Positions 1 to 6,434 of a stretch of DNA of 44,594 nt are shown here, piece after piece. This DNA is from SIG351 sp045627045. Its GTDB lineage: Bacteria; Bacillota; Clostridia; HGM11327. A program made the position numbers and the translations under genes. The stretch lies in NCBI GenBank assembly GCA_045627045.1, contig JAZQMY010000063.1, forward strand, positions 1 through 44,594, in the 5' to 3' direction. The notes under the pieces were generated by a model. The model worked only from the letters and a program-made list of their open reading frames with translations. It searched no databases and was not told the origin of the DNA. The first letter of the stretch is position 1. Every line of letters starts with the position of its first letter.

Positions 1-219
1 GGCGGTAAGAATCGCTCTAGGCAAATCGGAGCTGATTACGGTTCTGATATTCAGCGCTTCAGCATTGTCCGCGACCTTGTTGCAAAGCTGGATTGCCTGT
101 AATTCACCGTCCCTGATCAATGGCCTTTTGCTCCAGCCGCCACGGTATCTGCTGTCATCTTCGGCATGACGTACGAAATATATTATTTTATGTCCAGTAT
201 TATATAATTGATCCATCAT
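1..219 (-). CDS. Histidine phosphatase (phosphoglycerate mutase-like) family protein, partial
   Basis: Reading leftward from the start at 219 gives 73 codons with no stop; the C-terminus lies beyond the left edge. The N-terminal block IIYFVRHAE has the RHxE phosphohistidine motif of the histidine phosphatase superfamily. It is followed by a segment like the usual LT-x-x-G-x-x-QA (here LIRDGELQAIQL) and by SSDLPRAILTA, matching the conserved SS-x-L-x-R-A-x-x-T-A block. These phosphatases act on small phosphorylated metabolites or phosphoproteins, and the substrate cannot be told from a third of the protein. A second ATG at 216 is an equally possible start. A promoter (TTGATT-17-TATAAT) sits just upstream, divergent from the PdaB-like gene. 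Confidence 0.82.
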   Translation of the reverse strand, partial: MMDQLYNTGHKIIYFVRHAEDDSRYRGGWSKRPLIRDGELQAIQLCNKVADNAEALNIRTVISSDLPRAILTA

Positions 220-226
220 ATTGTTT

Positions 227-255
227 ATTATAACACGAACGACAATATAAATCAA
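227..255 (-). promoter_or_regulatory. Sigma-A type promoter for the histidine phosphatase gene
   Basis: On the minus strand TTGATT (255-250) and TATAAT (232-227) are separated by 17 bases, and the start codon follows within about 10 bases of the expected transcription start. Seen directly; activity is inferred. Confidence 0.55.
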
Positions 256-316
256 GCATTAAATTATTAACTTTTGCATATAATTCAGCAAAAAGAAGAA
301 ACGGAAGGTGTTTTTA

Positions 317-1108
317 ATGACATTGGGAAAAGGCTTTTCGGAAGCAATAAAAAAGGCGGCAAGGATATTTCTTTCGCCGACCGTAACATTGATAATTCTG
401 CTTCTGGTGAGCGTTATCGTGACAACGGTGACCGAGAGAAGCATCACGGCATCCGAAGAAAAGCTTGTGCCGATATATTCGGTTGCAAGAAATGACAAGA
501 AAATAGCACTCACCATTGATGCGGCGTGGGGAAATGAGTACACGGAGAAAATAATTGAGATTCTTGACGGGTACGGAGTGAAAATCACTTTTTTTACAAC
601 CGATTTCTGGGCAAATGAATATCCGGAGGATGTGAAGAAGCTTGTGCTTGCCGGGCATGAGATAGGAAATCATTCACTGACGCATCCCGACATGACGAAG
701 CTCTCGGAAGAAGAAATCAGAAATGAGCTTTTAACGACGTGGAAAACGCAGAAAAAGCTTGCCGGCTCATCTGCGGTTCGGCTTTTCCGTGCCCCGTACG
801 GAAGCTATAATAATTCGCTCATTAAAATTGCGAATGAAAACGGTTTTGAATGCATACAATGGAGCGTGGACTCGATTGACTGGAAGGAAGGCGTTACCGC
901 CGATGAAGTGAAAAAGAGAGTCAGAAACGGCGTTCAGTCAGGCTCGATCATTCTTATGCACAATAATTCCCGGGTGATAACAGATGTGCTTCCGGCGGTG
1001 ATCGAAGAACTGCTGAATGAGGGCTACACCTTCGTTCCGGTTTCACAGCTCATATACAAAACAAATTATACCGTGGATAAAAGCGGTGTGCAGCATGGCA
1101 CAAATTAA
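317..1108 (+). CDS. PdaB-like polysaccharide deacetylase, membrane-anchored (sporulation-type)
   Basis: A 263-residue protein with a short basic N-terminus, one membrane segment (roughly residues 20-40) and an extracytoplasmic NodB-type deacetylase domain. Motifs in order: ALTIDAAWGNE (motif 1), HEIGNHSLTHPD (HxxxH metal ligands), FRAPYGSYN, a SVDSIDW block and ILMHNN. Motif 1 has DAA where classical deacetylases have DD, so one metal-binding Asp is missing. As I recall, B. subtilis PdaB, needed for spore maintenance, has a similar change. The start at 317 is chosen because GGAAGG (303-308) sits 8 bases before this ATG, whereas the longer GTG start at 308 would lie on the ribosome binding site. 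The 3' end overlaps the next gene by 14 bases. A weak candidate -10 (TATAAT, 279-284) lies upstream. Confidence 0.85.
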   Translation: MTLGKGFSEAIKKAARIFLSPTVTLIILLLVSVIVTTVTERSITASEEKLVPIYSVARNDKKIALTIDAAWGNEYTEKIIEILDGYGVKITFFTTDFWANEYPEDVKKLVLAGHEIGNHSLTHPDMTKLSEEEIRNELLTTWKTQKKLAGSSAVRLFRAPYGSYNNSLIKIANENGFECIQWSVDSIDWKEGVTADEVKKRVRNGVQSGSIILMHNNSRVITDVLPAVIEELLNEGYTFVPVSQLIYKTNYTVDKSGVQHGTN

Positions 1109-1787
1109 TGAAAGGACGGAAATCAGACAAAAGATTATGCAGGCTTTAACAAACAGTATTATTTTGGCAGGAAAGATAGAGGGCAAACCTATCCTTTCAC
1201 ATACGATTTATGAAGAAAATTTTTATTCAGCAACAATAGCCGTAAGGAGACTCAGCCTTACAACAGATCATATACCGGTGACGATACCGGAGAAATACAT
1301 AAGAACAGATGCCAATTTGAATGGAATAGATAACAATTCATTTGTGAGGATAGAGGGACAGCTGCGCTCCTACAATTATTATATGAAAACAGAGGAACTT
1401 AATACGGACAAGAGAAGCAAGCTGATAGTGACGGCTTTCTGCAGACAGATACTGCCATTTGAAGGCTTCATCAACAATGCAGAGCTGGACGGATACATCT
1501 GCAAGGCTCCTGTTTACAGAAAGACACCTTTCGGGAAGGAGATAACGGATCTGCTTGTTGCAGTGAACAGAAATTACGGCAAGTCGGACTATATTCCTGT
1601 GATATTCTGGGGCTCCAATGCGAGAAAAGCTTCCGCACTTACCGTCGGAACGCATATCAACGTTTCTGGCAGAGTACAGAGCAGAGTATATGAAAAGAGA
1701 AATGAAGCAGGAATAGGCGAGGAACGTACCACATACGAGGTTTCGGGCTTCAAGCTGATGCTTCCGGACAGGGAAGACGACATGTAA
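1095..1787 (+). CDS. SSB-like OB-fold single-stranded DNA-binding protein (clostridial paralogue)
   Basis: A 230-residue protein. It resembles the longer SSB paralogues of clostridia rather than housekeeping SSB: the N-terminal half has IILAGKIEGKPILSHTIYEE followed by FYSATIAVRRLS and IPVTIPEKYI, and a second half repeats a similar pattern (DGYICKAPVYRKTPFGKEIT, then YIPVIFWGSNARKA and GTHINVSGRVQSR). The second half closely matches the core OB-fold of SSB, with strand pattern V/I-x-G-R-V-Q-S-R-x-Y. There is no acidic SSB tail apart from the terminal DREDDM. The start at 1095 lies inside the end of the deacetylase gene, so translation is probably coupled; 1138 is an alternative start. It is assumed to bind single-stranded nucleic acid, but the true role of this family is not established. 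Confidence 0.7.
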   Translation: MAQINERTEIRQKIMQALTNSIILAGKIEGKPILSHTIYEENFYSATIAVRRLSLTTDHIPVTIPEKYIRTDANLNGIDNNSFVRIEGQLRSYNYYMKTEELNTDKRSKLIVTAFCRQILPFEGFINNAELDGYICKAPVYRKTPFGKEITDLLVAVNRNYGKSDYIPVIFWGSNARKASALTVGTHINVSGRVQSRVYEKRNEAGIGEERTTYEVSGFKLMLPDREDDM

Positions 1788-1887
1788 TATGTATTTTTTA
1801 TGACTTTAGTGTAAAAATTCCGCGACAGCTCTTGAAATTCTTCGTGATTCGTGGTAAAATATTACTGATAGCGGAAAGGGGTATTTT

Positions 1888-2280
1888 ATGAATTGGTTCA
1901 GAAAATTTATGGTGGGAAGATACGGTGCGGATGAATTTTCGTTTGCATTTGTTATACTGTTTATCCTGCTCAACATTGTATCCCTTCTTTGGAGATCCAT
2001 TATTCTGACAGTGATATATATCCTGCTGTTTGCTTACTTTGTATTCAGGATGCTTTCGAAGAATATTGCGGCAAGGCAGAAGGAAAATTATTATTTCCTC
2101 AAAGCCTGGACACCTGTCAGACACTTTTTTCAGCGCATAGGTATTAAGATTTCAAACTTCAGAAAGTATAAATATTTTACCTGCGAAAAATGCGGCAAGA
2201 AAATGCGTGTTCCGAGAGGCAAGGGAACGATAATGGTTACCTGCCCGCAGTGCGGCGACAGAGCAAAGAGAAAAACATGA
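1888..2280 (+). CDS. Small membrane protein with a C-terminal zinc ribbon
   Basis: A 130-residue protein with two hydrophobic segments (about residues 19-34 and 38-54), a basic linker, and a C-terminal zinc ribbon made by YFTCEKCGKKMRVPRG and VTCPQCG. The two CxxC knuckles are about 19 residues apart. GGAAAGGGG stands about 6 bases before the ATG. It is alone in its transcription unit and ends 11 bases before a strong bidirectional terminator. I recognise this only as a recurrent clostridial architecture; the zinc ribbon faces the cytoplasm if both ends are inside. Function unknown. Confidence 0.75.
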   Translation: MNWFRKFMVGRYGADEFSFAFVILFILLNIVSLLWRSIILTVIYILLFAYFVFRMLSKNIAARQKENYYFLKAWTPVRHFFQRIGIKISNFRKYKYFTCEKCGKKMRVPRGKGTIMVTCPQCGDRAKRKT

Positions 2281-2291
2281 TAAATTATTGC

Positions 2292-2319
2292 AAAAAGGGA
2301 CTTTTTACAGTCCCTTTTT
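2292..2319. terminator. Bidirectional intrinsic terminator
   Basis: A perfect 11-bp stem (2292-2302 with 2309-2319) around a 6-base loop, with A5 on the left arm and T5 on the right, so it works in both directions. It lies between the convergent zinc-ribbon gene and the SF0329-like gene. Confidence 0.88.
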
Positions 2320-2323
2320 CTGC

Positions 2324-2821
2324 TTATATTTTTTCTCCGAGTCTTATTTCGTATATCTGCCTTATCCATTCCGGCAGTTCCTTCCATGAGCCTTCGGATT
2401 TGATCTTTTCAAGCGTCCGCTTTCCTACCCGTTTATCCATTATTGCAAAAAGACGGATAATGTAATCCGGGCTTTCAAGCGCCGTTTTAATATCCATGTT
2501 GAGAAACTGCGTTGCAGAAGCCGTGAAGTCCTGTTCGGTAAGCTCGGCGTTTTTGTTCCACTTTTCTTTCAGCTCAGGTGCGTTCCATCCAAAGTCGCCT
2601 GTTTCTTTCCAACGTTCATGTGCATCTTTCTCCTGAGTTATCATTTCCGTCCACGAGAATATTATCAGATCATTTCCGTCAAGCCTCACGGATGCTCTTC
2701 CGTATGAATTATGGACTTTGTGATAGTATGTCAGAAAATACGTTATCCGCCCCTTCAGCTCATCTGCCAGGCGGTCTTCAAGCTTCTTTTTCAGACCTGA
2801 CCATGATTTGTAATGATTCAT
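2324..2821 (-). CDS. SF0329-like family protein of unknown function
   Basis: A 165-residue soluble protein, last gene of a three-gene minus-strand operon. The N-terminal region (WSGLKKKLEDRLADELKGRI, then a tyrosine-rich strand and GRASVRLDGNDLI) resembles what I recall of the SF0329 family: an opening SKLK-x-x-LE-x-x-L-x-x-x-L-x-GR block followed by a GRA-x-I-x-x-DG strand. The second half is helical with several tryptophans. No catalytic motif is visible. GAGG lies about 5 bases before the ATG. Proteins of this kind are sometimes found near toxin-immunity loci, but nothing here shows a toxin. Family assignment is tentative. Confidence 0.6.
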   Translation of the reverse strand: MNHYKSWSGLKKKLEDRLADELKGRITYFLTYYHKVHNSYGRASVRLDGNDLIIFSWTEMITQEKDAHERWKETGDFGWNAPELKEKWNKNAELTEQDFTASATQFLNMDIKTALESPDYIIRLFAIMDKRVGKRTLEKIKSEGSWKELPEWIRQIYEIRLGEKI

Positions 2822-2840
2822 TGCGACCTCAATTCAGCTG

Positions 2841-3179
2841 TTATTTTTCAAGCTCAACTACGGTTGAAACTGAGCAGCTTCCCTCAAGATCCTTGTAAAT
2901 GATTACTTCGAACTTCTTTTCGACAGGCTCTTCCGTAACAGGTGTTCCTTTGCAGAGGAATTTGTAGTTTGTGCCTGCAACTACCTGCGTTGCTATAAGC
3001 TCTACAGGCTCAAGAGCGACGCCGTCATATTCTGCAATGGCTTTGTCAAAAATATCCTTGAGCTTGATCGTGACGGTTTTGTCCTCTGCTTCGATCCAGC
3101 CGCCGCAGACGGGTTCATCACAAGCACAAAATAAAGCCAGCATCGTGAGTGCAAGAAGAATTGCGACGATTTTTTTCAT
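2841..3179 (-). CDS. Stefin/cystatin-like lipoprotein
   Basis: A 112-residue protein with a signal peptide (MKKIVAILLALTMLALFC) and a probable lipobox ending at Cys20, so it is predicted to be anchored on the outer face of the membrane. The mature part has the landmarks of family I25 cysteine-protease inhibitors in the right order: an N-terminal CGGW, a helix (LKDIFDKAIAEY), the QVVAGTNYKF hairpin (QxVxG signature), and a terminal strand FEVIIYKDLEG comparable to the stefin L/V-R-V-Y/F-x-S-L strand. It is a paralogue of the next gene upstream. GGAAGG precedes the ATG by about 8 bases. The fold and possible inhibitory role are inferences from motif order; the target is unknown. Confidence 0.72.
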   Translation of the reverse strand: MKKIVAILLALTMLALFCACDEPVCGGWIEAEDKTVTIKLKDIFDKAIAEYDGVALEPVELIATQVVAGTNYKFLCKGTPVTEEPVEKKFEVIIYKDLEGSCSVSTVVELEK

Positions 3180-3195
3180 GAAAATACCTTCCTTT

Positions 3196-3492
3196 TTATT
3201 TTTGTTTTTCTACTGAAGTGACAGAACACTCCTGCTCGAGATTTCTGTATATTCTCACCAGATAATATTCATCCGTATCTTTCTTATGGCAGAGAAATCT
3301 GTAATTAAGTCCTGCGACCACCTGTGTGCCTTCAAGACTTATTGCTTCAAGGTCTGAATATTCGCTGTCTCTTACGGCAGAGGAAAAAATCTCCATAAGC
3401 TGGGGGGAGAGCTCTTTGTTTTCGGGCTTGCTCCAGCCTCCGCAGAGATATTCATTGTTTTGGCGTACTCGCCTTCTTTTGAAAAAATTCAT
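3196..3492 (-). CDS. Stefin/cystatin-like protein without signal peptide
   Basis: A 98-residue protein, the length of a vertebrate stefin, with no signal peptide and therefore probably cytoplasmic. It contains LCGGWSKPENKEL, a helix (LSPQLMEIFSSAV), a strand (DLEAISLEG), the TQVVAGLNYRFLC hairpin and a final strand YYLVRIYRNLEQE. This reproduces the stefin order GG, helix, QVVAGTNY, L/V-R-V-Y/F-x-S-L-P. It shares CGGW, QVVAG and the final strand with its lipoprotein neighbour 16 bases downstream, indicating a duplication followed by a change of location. GGAGG stands 8 bases before the ATG, and a TTGAAA-17-TATAAT promoter precedes it. It is the first gene of the three-gene operon. Confidence 0.7.
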   Translation of the reverse strand: MNFFKRRRVRQNNEYLCGGWSKPENKELSPQLMEIFSSAVRDSEYSDLEAISLEGTQVVAGLNYRFLCHKKDTDEYYLVRIYRNLEQECSVTSVEKQK

Positions 3493-3517
3493 TTATATTG
3501 CCTCCGTTTTCAAGAAA

Positions 3518-3546
3518 ATTATATCATAGAATGCTTTATTTTTCAA
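3518..3546 (-). promoter_or_regulatory. Sigma-A type promoter for the stefin-like operon
   Basis: Minus strand: TTGAAA (3546-3541), 17-base spacer, TATAAT (3523-3518); the first start codon follows at 3492 after a GGAGG. Confidence 0.72.
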
Positions 3547-3672
3547 TGAAAAAATAATTATTCCGGGGAAAGAATGAAATTGCTGTTTTTTCAAGCAGGG
3601 GTTACTGCGCCCGAATAGAACAGAAAAAACATGATTGCGAAAAATATTTTTTTAATTTTCACAAAAATGGTA

Positions 3673-3701
3673 TTGACAATTTCACTTTCATATGCTATAA
3701 T
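3673..3701 (+). promoter_or_regulatory. Full-consensus sigma-A promoter with extended -10
   Basis: TTGACA (3673-3678), 17-base spacer, TATAAT (3696-3701), with TGC before the -10 (extended -10). It is a perfect match to the vegetative consensus and should be strong unless repressed. It drives the XRE gene. Confidence 0.85.
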
Positions 3702-3808
3702 ACAGCTACAAAGCAAAAAGCTATGCTGAAAGTCAAGAAATTAGTGAAATATTTTTCTTGAACGGAATGTAGGAATGAGCATTTTATAAAAATGCGGAGG
3801 AAATGATT

Positions 3809-4435
3809 ATGAATAAGAATGAATCTACTGATGAACGTGAGGCCCGCTTCGCAAGAATCTGGTCAGCCTCAAGAGCCGATGCGAAGAAGACACAGGAATT
3901 CATGGCAAAAGGTCTCGGAGTTTCAAAGAAAACAATTCAGAACTGGGAAAGCGGAGTAACTGCTCCCGATTTATATATGGGAAGCGAATGGTTCAGGATA
4001 CTCGGGCTTAATCCGCTGCCGTACTATCTTTCATTTCTCTTTCCGGATATGTTTGAAAACTATGTGCCGGAGGATGATGATGACCTTGTTGAGCAGGCAC
4101 TCATTGCAAGGATAAAGAATTCCACGGCCGTTGAAAAACGCGAGTTGCTTTATATGATGACAGGCAGACACGGAAGCTCATGGTATTCACTGCTCCAGAT
4201 GTTTACGGCGCACTGCCATATTAGTATGAAATCAAGGGTCAATATAGCAAGAAACATTATTGATACCTATGAAATGGAAGCCGAGACAGGCGACCTTGTG
4301 TGTAAAGGCGATGTCCAGCCGGATATGTCAATGTTGAAAGTAGCTGTTGAAGAGGGAAAGAGATCGGTTATAAAAGGCTCTTTCGGATACACGAATGTAA
4401 ACAGCGATATCAGTTCAGAAGGAGAAAAACAATGA
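3809..4435 (+). CDS. XRE-type helix-turn-helix protein
   Basis: A 208-residue protein. Residues about 10-55 form a Cro/C1-type helix-turn-helix: RIWSASRADAKKTQEFMAKG followed by LGVSKKTIQNWESGVTAPD, with the recognition helix at SKKTIQNWE. After it comes a conserved-looking WFRILGLNPLPYYLSFLFPD block and a helical C-terminal region with no recognisable enzyme motif. The start at 3809 is preferred over the ATG at 3803 because GGAGG (3796-3800) would be only 2 bases from the latter. It is a single-gene unit behind a full-consensus promoter and a hairpin-rich leader. The target is unknown; the aromatic operon downstream and the divergent stefin-like operon are the obvious candidates. Confidence 0.8.
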   Translation: MNKNESTDEREARFARIWSASRADAKKTQEFMAKGLGVSKKTIQNWESGVTAPDLYMGSEWFRILGLNPLPYYLSFLFPDMFENYVPEDDDDLVEQALIARIKNSTAVEKRELLYMMTGRHGSSWYSLLQMFTAHCHISMKSRVNIARNIIDTYEMEAETGDLVCKGDVQPDMSMLKVAVEEGKRSVIKGSFGYTNVNSDISSEGEKQ

Positions 4436-4463
4436 AAAACATAAATTCTTTTGCAACAATTTA

Positions 4464-4491
4464 TTGGTTTTACTTCAGCTTTTACTATAAG
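4464..4491 (+). promoter_or_regulatory. Possible promoter for the aromatic amino acid operon
   Basis: TTGGTT (4464-4469), 16-base spacer, TATAAG (4486-4491), about 115 bases before the aroF start. The -35 is weak. It is proposed because a terminator hairpin lies between it and aroF; otherwise the operon would depend on read-through from the XRE gene. Confidence 0.4.
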
Positions 4492-4520
4492 ATATAGTAG
4501 GGTCAATTTGTTTTGCAAAA

Positions 4521-4581
4521 ATTTATGAGAATAATTCGTAAATCTAGTGCGGACATCTTGACATGGACCGCACTTTTTTTT
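4521..4581 (+). promoter_or_regulatory. Leader hairpin and terminator-like structure before aroF (possible attenuator)
   Basis: A weak hairpin (4521-4528 with 4536-4543) is followed by AGTGCGG (4546-4552) pairing with CCGCACT (4568-4574) and an eight-T run (4574-4581), only 10 bases before the aroF GGAGG (4591-4595). This is an intrinsic terminator by form. It could simply end the XRE transcript, but its place inside the aroF leader suggests control by attenuation. A 27-codon reading frame from ATG 4525 runs through it and stops in ATGA overlap with the aroF start; it has no clear ribosome binding site and only one Trp codon, so a classical leader peptide is not well supported. Confidence 0.6.
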
Positions 4582-4604
4582 ATAATATTAGGAGGTAAAA
4601 GAAA

Positions 4605-5606
4605 ATGATTGTTGTGCTTAAACCAGATGCAAACAAAGAAAAACAGGATCAGCTGGTCGAGTGGCTTAAAGGTACGGGACTCGGAGTCCATATCTGCGAA
4701 GGTGTATACCAGACGGTGCTCGGACTGATAGGTAATACCAGTAAGGTAGATACGGAACTCATTGAGAGTCTCGATATCGTTGATTCAGTGAAGCGTGTTT
4801 CGGAAACGTTCAAATGCTGCAACAGAAAATTCCATCCGGATGACACGGTTATTTCAGTCGGCAATGTCAAGGTCGGCGGAGGTAATATGTGCCTGATCGC
4901 AGGTCCGTGTTCGGTCGAATCCGAAGCACAGATCATAGAGGTAGCAAAGGCTGTAAAGGCTGCAGGAGCTGATATGCTCAGGGGCGGTGCATTCAAGCCG
5001 AGAACATCGCCATATGACTTCCAGGGACTTAAAGGAGAAGGCATTGAACTTCTGAAAAAGGCCCGTGCGGAAACAGGTCTTCCTATCGTAACGGAGATAA
5101 TGAGTATTTCGGATCTGCCGCTCTTCGAGGACATTGACGTTCTTCAGGTCGGCGCAAGAAATATGCAGAATTTCGACCTTCTCAAGGAGCTTGGTCAGAC
5201 AAGAAAGCCTATCCTGCTGAAGAGAGGCCTTGCAAATACGCTGAAAGAGCTTCTTATGAGCGCAGAGTATATTATGGCAAGCGGAAACGAGAACGTAATT
5301 CTCTGCGAACGAGGAATCAGGACTTACAGCGATTACCTCAGGAATACGCTCGACCTTGCCGCAGTGCCGATGCTCCATGAGCTCTCACATCTTCCGGTAA
5401 TCGTTGATCCGAGCCATGCAACAGGCATTGCACGAATGGTATCGCCAATGGCGATGGCGGCAGCTGCCTGCGGTTGTGACGGACTTATCATTGAGGTCCA
5501 TAATGACCCGGCTCATGCACTTTGCGACGGAGCACAGTCGCTTCGACCGGAGGAATACGCAGAGCTTGTCAGAAAGGTCAGAAAAGTCCGCGAGGCATCG
5601 GTATGA
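4605..5606 (+). CDS. aroF: 3-deoxy-7-phosphoheptulonate (DAHP) synthase, type I-beta
   Basis: First enzyme of the shikimate pathway, condensing PEP with erythrose-4-phosphate. The 333-residue protein begins with a ferredoxin-like regulatory domain (about residues 1-70: MIVVLKPDANKEKQDQLVEW and following), then the TIM-barrel catalytic domain with GPCSVESEAQI, RGGAFKPRTSPYDFQGLKGE, QVGARNMQNFDLL, KPILLKRG, CERGIRTY and VDPSHATG. This architecture is that of the Thermotoga-type enzyme, where the N-terminal domain mediates feedback inhibition by Tyr or Phe; that control is inferred here. GGAGG stands 9 bases before the ATG. It is the first gene of the eight-gene aro operon and overlaps tyrA by an ATGA. 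Confidence 0.95.
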   Translation: MIVVLKPDANKEKQDQLVEWLKGTGLGVHICEGVYQTVLGLIGNTSKVDTELIESLDIVDSVKRVSETFKCCNRKFHPDDTVISVGNVKVGGGNMCLIAGPCSVESEAQIIEVAKAVKAAGADMLRGGAFKPRTSPYDFQGLKGEGIELLKKARAETGLPIVTEIMSISDLPLFEDIDVLQVGARNMQNFDLLKELGQTRKPILLKRGLANTLKELLMSAEYIMASGNENVILCERGIRTYSDYLRNTLDLAAVPMLHELSHLPVIVDPSHATGIARMVSPMAMAAAACGCDGLIIEVHNDPAHALCDGAQSLRPEEYAELVRKVRKVREASV

Positions 5607-6433
5607 ATGTAGGAATTGTCGGGCTCGGGCTGATTGGAGGCTCCTTTGCAAAGACGTATTCAAAGGCAGGACATACGGTGTGGGCTTATGACAGGGATGC
5701 TTCTGTAACGCAATATGCGATTATGAGCGGCGCCGCAGAAGAAGAGCTTCTGCCGGAGATGCTTCCGAAATGCGATTTGATTCTTCTGTGCATTTTCCCG
5801 AGGGCAACTGTTGAGTATCTTGAAAAAAACGGAGAAAAGATAGGCAAGAGACCCGTTGTGGTGGATTGCTGCGGCACAAAGCGTGAAGTGGTTGCAAAAT
5901 GTATGGAATCTGCTGCAAAATACGGCTTCACATACGTTGGCGGCCATCCGATGGCAGGAACGCAGTATTCCGGGTTTGCAAATTCGGTTGAGGGGCTTTT
6001 CGAAAATGCTCCGATGCTCATTGTACCACCCGATAAGGCTGATATTTTTCTCCTTGAAAGGATCAAAAAACTCCTTATGCCTGCCGGCTTTTCGCAGATT
6101 ACGGTTACAGATGCAAAAAAGCATGACGAAATGATAGCTTACACATCTCAGCTGGCACACATTGTATCAAGCTCATACATCAAAAGCCCTTGCGCGAAGG
6201 AGCACAAAGGGATGTCGGCAGGGAGCTACAAGGACATGACGAGGGTTGCGTGCCTGAATTCGGAGATGTGGACGGAGCTTTGTCTTGATAACAGAGACAA
6301 TCTTGTAAAAGAAATAGACATTCTGATGAGAAATCTTGAGGAATACAGAACTGCACTTGAAAATTCGGATGCAGAAGGTCTGAAGAGATTATTTGAGGAA
6401 GGAAGAAAGATAAAAACAGAGGTTGACGGATAA
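5603..6433 (+). CDS. tyrA: Prephenate dehydrogenase
   Basis: Oxidatively decarboxylates prephenate to 4-hydroxyphenylpyruvate, the precursor of tyrosine. The 276-residue protein starts with the NAD(P)-binding Rossmann motif GIVGLGLIGGSFAK and contains VVDCCGTKREVV, VGGHPMAGTQYSGF and HDEMIAYTSQLAHIVSS, all typical of TyrA. It ends at the dehydrogenase domain and lacks the C-terminal ACT domain found in, for example, the longer Bacillus enzyme, so tyrosine feedback by that route is not expected. The start at 5603 overlaps the aroF stop (ATGA), implying translational coupling; an open frame extends further upstream but is inside aroF. Confidence 0.94.
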   Translation: MNVGIVGLGLIGGSFAKTYSKAGHTVWAYDRDASVTQYAIMSGAAEEELLPEMLPKCDLILLCIFPRATVEYLEKNGEKIGKRPVVVDCCGTKREVVAKCMESAAKYGFTYVGGHPMAGTQYSGFANSVEGLFENAPMLIVPPDKADIFLLERIKKLLMPAGFSQITVTDAKKHDEMIAYTSQLAHIVSSSYIKSPCAKEHKGMSAGSYKDMTRVACLNSEMWTELCLDNRDNLVKEIDILMRNLEEYRTALENSDAEGLKRLFEEGRKIKTEVDG

Positions 6434-6434
6434 A

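Larger units (their letters stand above)
3493..3808. other. Divergent intergenic region with two promoters and a structured leader
   Basis: This gap of about 315 bases holds no gene. It contains the leftward promoter of the stefin-like operon (3518-3546), an AT-rich middle, the rightward consensus promoter (3673-3701), and an untranslated leader of about 100 bases for the XRE gene. The leader can form a 7-bp stem at 3734-3740/3754-3760 and another at 3779-3785/3789-3795, the latter ending directly before the GGAGG at 3796-3800. Confidence 0.7.

Noticed and set aside
4525..4608. A 27-codon frame before aroF as an aromatic leader peptide.
   Set aside because: It has no ribosome binding site and only one Trp and no run of Phe or Tyr control codons at the pausing position. 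It is kept only as a detail of the attenuator entry, not called as a gene.
4854..5378. A 174-codon minus-strand open frame.
   Set aside because: It is antisense to the conserved core of aroF with no promoter or ribosome binding site.
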